Source: DASUZD01 sp036377055 (GTDB lineage Bacteria; Actinomycetota; Thermoleophilia; Gaiellales; Gaiellaceae). From it: 8,311 nt of DNA. Location of the stretch: positions 1 to 8,311 of the forward strand of contig DASUZD010000150.1 of assembly GCA_036377055.1 (NCBI GenBank), given 5' to 3'. Position numbers and translations under genes: made by a program. Positions 5,802 to 8,311 of this stretch are shown piece by piece (position 1 is the first letter of the stretch; each line of letters begins with the position of its first letter). The notes below the pieces were generated by a model. That model was not told where the DNA came from. It saw nothing but the letters and a program-made list of their open reading frames with translations, and ran no database searches.

Positions 5802-6533
5802 TCACGGCAGTCCCTCGATGAGCGCGCTCATGCGCGCCGGCCGGTCGGGATCCTCGATCGGCAGGTCGGGGAAGATCTCCTCGGCTCTCGGGTAGCCGGT
5901 CGCGCGAATCTGCTCGACCGCGGCCTCGACGTCGTAACGCGTCCGCCGGAACGAGAGCTCCGGCCCCAGGAGAAGCCAGTACCCGCCGGGCGAAGCCTCG
6001 TACGGCGCGCCGACGCTGCCGGCGTTCACCACGCGGATGCCGTCGAGGGTCCGGTCGAACTGCACGTGCGTGTGGCCGCAGACGACGACGCGCTCTTCGA
6101 CCCCCGCAAGCAGCCCGCGCAGCCGGTCGTCCGGCGTGAGGCGCGTGATCGTCTCCACGTCGCTCCCCGGCGAACCGTGGCAGAAGCGGACCGGACCAAA
6201 GCCGTCCACCTCGAGCACGGCGTCGAGCGGCAACTCCGCCAGGAATCGGAGCTGAGCGTCGCCGAGCCGCTCGGCCACCCAGAGCCGGCTCCGCCGCCAC
6301 ACCTCTGGATCGCCGCCGGCGCCGCCCTCGAAGTCGAGCACGCGGTCGGCGTTGCCGCGAACGAACACGGCGTCCCGCGACTGGAGCGCAGCGAGCGTCT
6401 CCACCGGCATCGGCCCGGACGCGATGTCGCCGCCGACGAGGATGGCGTCGACTCCCTCCGCGTCCACCTCCGTGAGCACCGCTTCGAGCGCGGGGAAGTT
6501 CCCGTGGATGTCGTACAGGGCCGCGACGCGCAC
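5802..6533 (-). CDS. Calcineurin-like metallophosphoesterase (YfcE/PF12850 type)
   Basis: A 243-residue cytosolic phosphoesterase with the complete two-metal motif set: YDIHGN (D8, H10), VGGD (D36), GNAD (N61), CHGSP (H119) and GHTH (H154, H156). A helical insert at about 65-100 separates the third and fourth motifs. Relatives act on phosphodiesters or phosphomonoesters; the substrate here cannot be read from the sequence. I chose GTG 6533 because the phosphoesterase fold begins at once with VRVAALYDIHGN; the frame stays open far upstream on this strand, but that part runs antisense through the next gene and has no family features. There is no Shine-Dalgarno or clear TANNNT box in front of this start. 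It is divergent from the DUF3237-like gene, with 18 nt between the start codons. The stop TGA is at 5802-5804. Confidence 0.9.
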   Translation of the reverse strand: MRVAALYDIHGNFPALEAVLTEVDAEGVDAILVGGDIASGPMPVETLAALQSRDAVFVRGNADRVLDFEGGAGGDPEVWRRSRLWVAERLGDAQLRFLAELPLDAVLEVDGFGPVRFCHGSPGSDVETITRLTPDDRLRGLLAGVEERVVVCGHTHVQFDRTLDGIRVVNAGSVGAPYEASPGGYWLLLGPELSFRRTRYDVEAAVEQIRATGYPRAEEIFPDLPIEDPDRPARMSALIEGLP

Positions 6534-6538
6534 GCTTG

Positions 6539-6544
6539 TAGATT
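6539..6544 (+). promoter_or_regulatory. Candidate leaderless -10 box TAGATT
   Basis: TAGATT lies exactly 7 nt before ATG 6552 of the DUF3237-like gene, within the 18-nt gap between the two divergent start codons. It is not a Shine-Dalgarno-like sequence, so a leaderless transcript is the simplest reading. Any -35 region would lie inside the phosphoesterase coding sequence. Confidence 0.5.
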
Positions 6545-6551
6545 CGCAGCA

Positions 6552-6953
6552 ATGCGCCTCGAGCCGCTCTACCGCCTGACGTTCACGTACTCCGCGCACT
6601 GGGACGCCGACGCGGGCGGCGTGCTCCACCGGTTGCTCGTCGGCGAGGGTCGTTGTGAGGGCCGGATCACAGGCGAGTTCCGCGGGACGAACGACTCGCG
6701 CCGCCGTCCCGACGGCACGTTCGAGCCCGACTACCACGGCGTCATCGAGACCGACGACGGCGCCGCGATCCTCTTCCACCTGACCGGCTACGGCTGGCCC
6801 GACGAGAGCCGGATCGCCGCGACCGTCCAGCACGTGTGCGGCGACGAGCGCTACGCCTGGCTGAACCGGACGCTCTGCGTCGTCACCGGCGACCTCCGCG
6901 ACCGCGAGATCGTCCTCGACGTCGCGGAGCTCGTCTGGGAACCGCTCGGCTAA
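6552..6953 (+). CDS. DUF3237-like (UPF0311) protein
   Basis: A 133-residue protein predicted to be mostly beta strand. MRLEPLYRLTFTYSA at the start, GRITGEFRGTNDSRRRPDGT in the middle and DYHGVIETDDGAAILFHLTG after it resemble the DUF3237/UPF0311 family of small beta-barrel proteins with unknown function. This is a by-eye match. It has no signal peptide, membrane helix or metal motif. The frame is open far upstream, but the ATG at 6552 is the natural start: TAGATT lies exactly 7 nt upstream and the sequence before it is antisense to the phosphoesterase. The stop TAA overlaps the mscL stop on the other strand by 3 nt. Function is unknown; proximity to the phosphoesterase says only that they may share a regulatory region. 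Confidence 0.75.
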   Translation: MRLEPLYRLTFTYSAHWDADAGGVLHRLLVGEGRCEGRITGEFRGTNDSRRRPDGTFEPDYHGVIETDDGAAILFHLTGYGWPDESRIAATVQHVCGDERYAWLNRTLCVVTGDLRDREIVLDVAELVWEPLG

Positions 6954-7402
6954 GCGGCGGCGACCTCCGAAGTGCAGAAGGCGCACCGACGCGCGGCGAC
7001 CGGAATGTCGCTCAGGCACTCGGGGCACTGGCGAACCGTCTCGTCGACCGGCGGCTCGGTCCGGCGACGCGCCATCAGCGCGTTCACGGGGCGCACGACG
7101 AGGAAGAAGACGGCCGCCGCGATCAGCACGAAGGCGAGCACCTTGTTGATCAGGTCGCCGTAGAGGAAGCGGCTCTTGTGGATCGTGAACGTGAGGCTGC
7201 TGAAGTCGTGCGTGCCGAAGATCGCGCCGATCAGCGGCGTGATCAGGTCGGCGACGAACGCGGTCACGACGGCGCCGAAGGCCGCGCCGATCACGATGCC
7301 GACGGCAAGGTCGACGACGCTGCCGCGCAGCAGAAACTGCTTGAAGTCGGTCAGTGCGGTCGGCCGGCGAAGGCTTCTGACGCGTGCGGACGCGCTTTCC
7401 AC
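6950..7402 (-). CDS. mscL: Large-conductance mechanosensitive channel MscL with zinc-ribbon-like C-terminus
   Basis: MscL is a homopentameric inner-membrane channel that opens on membrane tension to release solutes during osmotic downshock. Residues 18-110 are typical: the N-terminal amphipathic stretch [20 protein letters not shown] leads into TM1 (about 28-58, with [15 protein letters not shown] and the conserved ITPLIG after it), a periplasmic loop with [14 protein letters not shown], and TM2 (about 86-106). The protein then departs from the E. coli form. Instead of the cytoplasmic helical bundle it has [11 protein letters not shown] and [10 protein letters not shown], i.e. C126, C129, C140 and C143 in a CxxC-x10-CxxC array expected to bind zinc. 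A 17-residue basic N-terminal extension is also present. The GTG start at 7400-7402 is fixed by the strong AAGGAGG 5 nt upstream, the only clear Shine-Dalgarno sequence seen in the window. Confidence 0.95.
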   Translation of the reverse strand: MESASARVRSLRRPTALTDFKQFLLRGSVVDLAVGIVIGAAFGAVVTAFVADLITPLIGAIFGTHDFSSLTFTIHKSRFLYGDLINKVLAFVLIAAAVFFLVVRPVNALMARRRTEPPVDETVRQCPECLSDIPVAARRCAFCTSEVAAA

Positions 7403-7407
7403 GGCTT

Positions 7408-7414
7408 CCTCCTT
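7408..7414 (-). promoter_or_regulatory. Strong Shine-Dalgarno sequence of mscL
   Basis: AAGGAGG on the - strand, 5 nt before the GTG start of mscL. It decides that start and shows that this genome uses classical ribosome sites as well as the start regions that lack them. Confidence 0.8.
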
Positions 7415-7439
7415 GGTCTGTCGGAAGATCCTCCCACGG

Positions 7440-7445
7440 TACGAT
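7440..7445 (+). promoter_or_regulatory. Candidate leaderless -10 box TACGAT before ribBA
   Basis: TACGAT lies exactly 7 nt before GTG 7453 and overlaps the alternative ATG at 7444. If it is the promoter, transcription begins after 7444 and GTG 7453 is the true start. It is in the short region shared with the divergent mscL. Confidence 0.45.
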
Positions 7446-7452
7446 GCGCCGC

Positions 7453-8311
7453 GTGAGCGCCCTTCAGGAAGAGACCGCCTTCGCGACCGTCGAGGAGGCG
7501 ATCGAGGACATCCGCCAGGGCCGCTTCGTCGTCGTCGTGGACGCGGCCGACCGCGAGAACGAGGGCGACCTGACCATCGCGGCGCAGTTCGCGACCCCCG
7601 AGGCGATCAACTTCATGGCGACGCACGGCCGCGGCCTGATCTGCCTGTGCCTGACCGAGGAGCGGTGCGACGAGCTCGGCCTCCGTCCGATGACGGAGCG
7701 CAACGAGACGCCGTACGGGACGGCGTTCACCGTCTCGATCGAGGCGCGCGAAGGAATCTCGACCGGGATCTCGGCGCACGACCGCTCGCGCACCATCCAG
7801 GTCGCGATCGACCCGTCGAAGGGGCCGAGCGACCTCGTCCAGCCGGGCCACGTCTTTCCACTGCGCGCCCGGCAGGGCGGCGTGCTCCAGCGCACCGGCC
7901 AGACGGAGGCGGCGGTCGACCTCGCGCGCCTGGCCGGGCTCAACCCCGCGGGGGTCGTTTGCGAGGTGATGAGCGACGACGGCACGATGGCGCGCGTCGC
8001 CGATCTCATCCCGTACTGCGAGCGCCACGGGATCAAGCTGCTCACGGTCGCCGACCTGATCGAGTACCGGCGCCGCCACGAGAAGCTCGTCGAGCGGATG
8101 ACGGGCGTCCGGCTCCCGACCGCGTACGGGGAGTTCACCGCGATCGCGTTCCGCGAGACCCTGACGGGCAAGCATCACGTCGCGCTCGTGAAGGGCGACA
8201 TCGACGGTGCCGAGAACGTGCTCGTGCGCGTCCACTCCGAATGCCTGACCGGCGACGTCTTCCACTCGCTCCGCTGCGACTGCGGCGAGCAGCTGGGCAC
8301 GGCGCTCGAGC
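7453..8311 (+). CDS. ribBA: Bifunctional 3,4-dihydroxy-2-butanone-4-phosphate synthase / GTP cyclohydrolase II (3' end outside window)
   Basis: RibBA makes both precursors of riboflavin: the RibB half converts ribulose-5-phosphate to dihydroxybutanone phosphate, the RibA half opens GTP. The RibB domain shows [51 protein letters not shown] and [12 protein letters not shown]. The usual RxGHTEA motif reads RTGQTEA: the His that binds the catalytic metal in E. coli RibB (H153) is Gln, codon 7900-7902, while the partner Glu in RENEGD and the later Glu in VCEV are kept. The RibA domain begins near LPTAYGEF and keeps its zinc ligands in [15 protein letters not shown] (codons 8242, 8275, 8281). The frame has no stop before the window end; about 287 of roughly 400 residues are seen. 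Start is GTG 7453, with TACGAT 7 nt upstream; ATG 7444, three codons earlier in frame, is the alternative. ribH commonly follows this gene. Confidence 0.94.
   Translation, partial: MSALQEETAFATVEEAIEDIRQGRFVVVVDAADRENEGDLTIAAQFATPEAINFMATHGRGLICLCLTEERCDELGLRPMTERNETPYGTAFTVSIEAREGISTGISAHDRSRTIQVAIDPSKGPSDLVQPGHVFPLRARQGGVLQRTGQTEAAVDLARLAGLNPAGVVCEVMSDDGTMARVADLIPYCERHGIKLLTVADLIEYRRRHEKLVERMTGVRLPTAYGEFTAIAFRETLTGKHHVALVKGDIDGAENVLVRVHSECLTGDVFHSLRCDCGEQLGTALE

Noticed and set aside
6066..6551. Upstream extension of the DUF3237-like frame on the + strand
   Set aside because: It is antisense to the phosphoesterase and basic/low-complexity; ATG 6552 has the promoter-like TAGATT.
6534..7028. 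Upstream extension of the phosphoesterase frame on the - strand
   Set aside because: The fold begins immediately at GTG 6533; the extension is antisense to the DUF3237-like gene and has no domain features.
1..8311. FMN riboswitch, tRNA, CRISPR or transposon ends near the rib genes
   Set aside because: I looked in the intergenic gaps, all under 100 nt, and saw no RFN-like leader, cloverleaf, direct-repeat array or inverted-repeat ends.

Overview
The window is about 70% G+C, with dense, often overlapping genes, GTG starts and C/G-ending codons. The proteins look like those of a high-G+C actinomycete; my best guess is the Thermoleophilia (Gaiellales/Solirubrobacterales), but this is an inference from style and gene order, not a search result. 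No rRNA, tRNA, CRISPR array or insertion sequence is visible.

Layout. (1) 1-3037, + strand: the C-terminal part of the 16S rRNA methyltransferase RsmB, a probable Imm11/DUF1629-like immunity-type protein, ribulose-phosphate 3-epimerase (rpe), the bifunctional riboflavin deaminase-reductase (ribD) and an 81-residue helical protein of unknown function. (2) 3048-5226, + strand: a membrane-anchored spermidine-synthase-like protein, then riboflavin synthase (ribE). (3) 5234-7402, a mixed-strand block: two tiny membrane proteins and a calcineurin-like phosphoesterase on the - strand, a DUF3237-like protein on the + strand, and the mechanosensitive channel MscL on the - strand. (4) 7453-8311, + strand: the bifunctional RibBA, cut off by the window end.

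The theme is riboflavin synthesis fed by the pentose-phosphate pathway. Rpe interconverts ribulose-5-phosphate and xylulose-5-phosphate. RibBA uses ribulose-5-phosphate and GTP. RibD carries out the two steps after GTP cyclohydrolase II, and RibE makes riboflavin from lumazine. RibH is not in the window and may follow RibBA. The rib genes are split by the mixed-strand block, and no FMN riboswitch is visible.

The most interesting signals are: a repeated TANNNT-7 nt-start-codon arrangement in front of five genes, which suggests leaderless promoters, two of them built on the stop codon of the preceding gene; replacement of the metal-binding His of the DHBP synthase half of RibBA by Gln; loss of one active-site cap Met in Rpe; an MscL ending in a four-Cys zinc-ribbon-like tail; and an orphan Imm11-like gene set between two housekeeping genes. 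I do not see a clear new multi-gene system.
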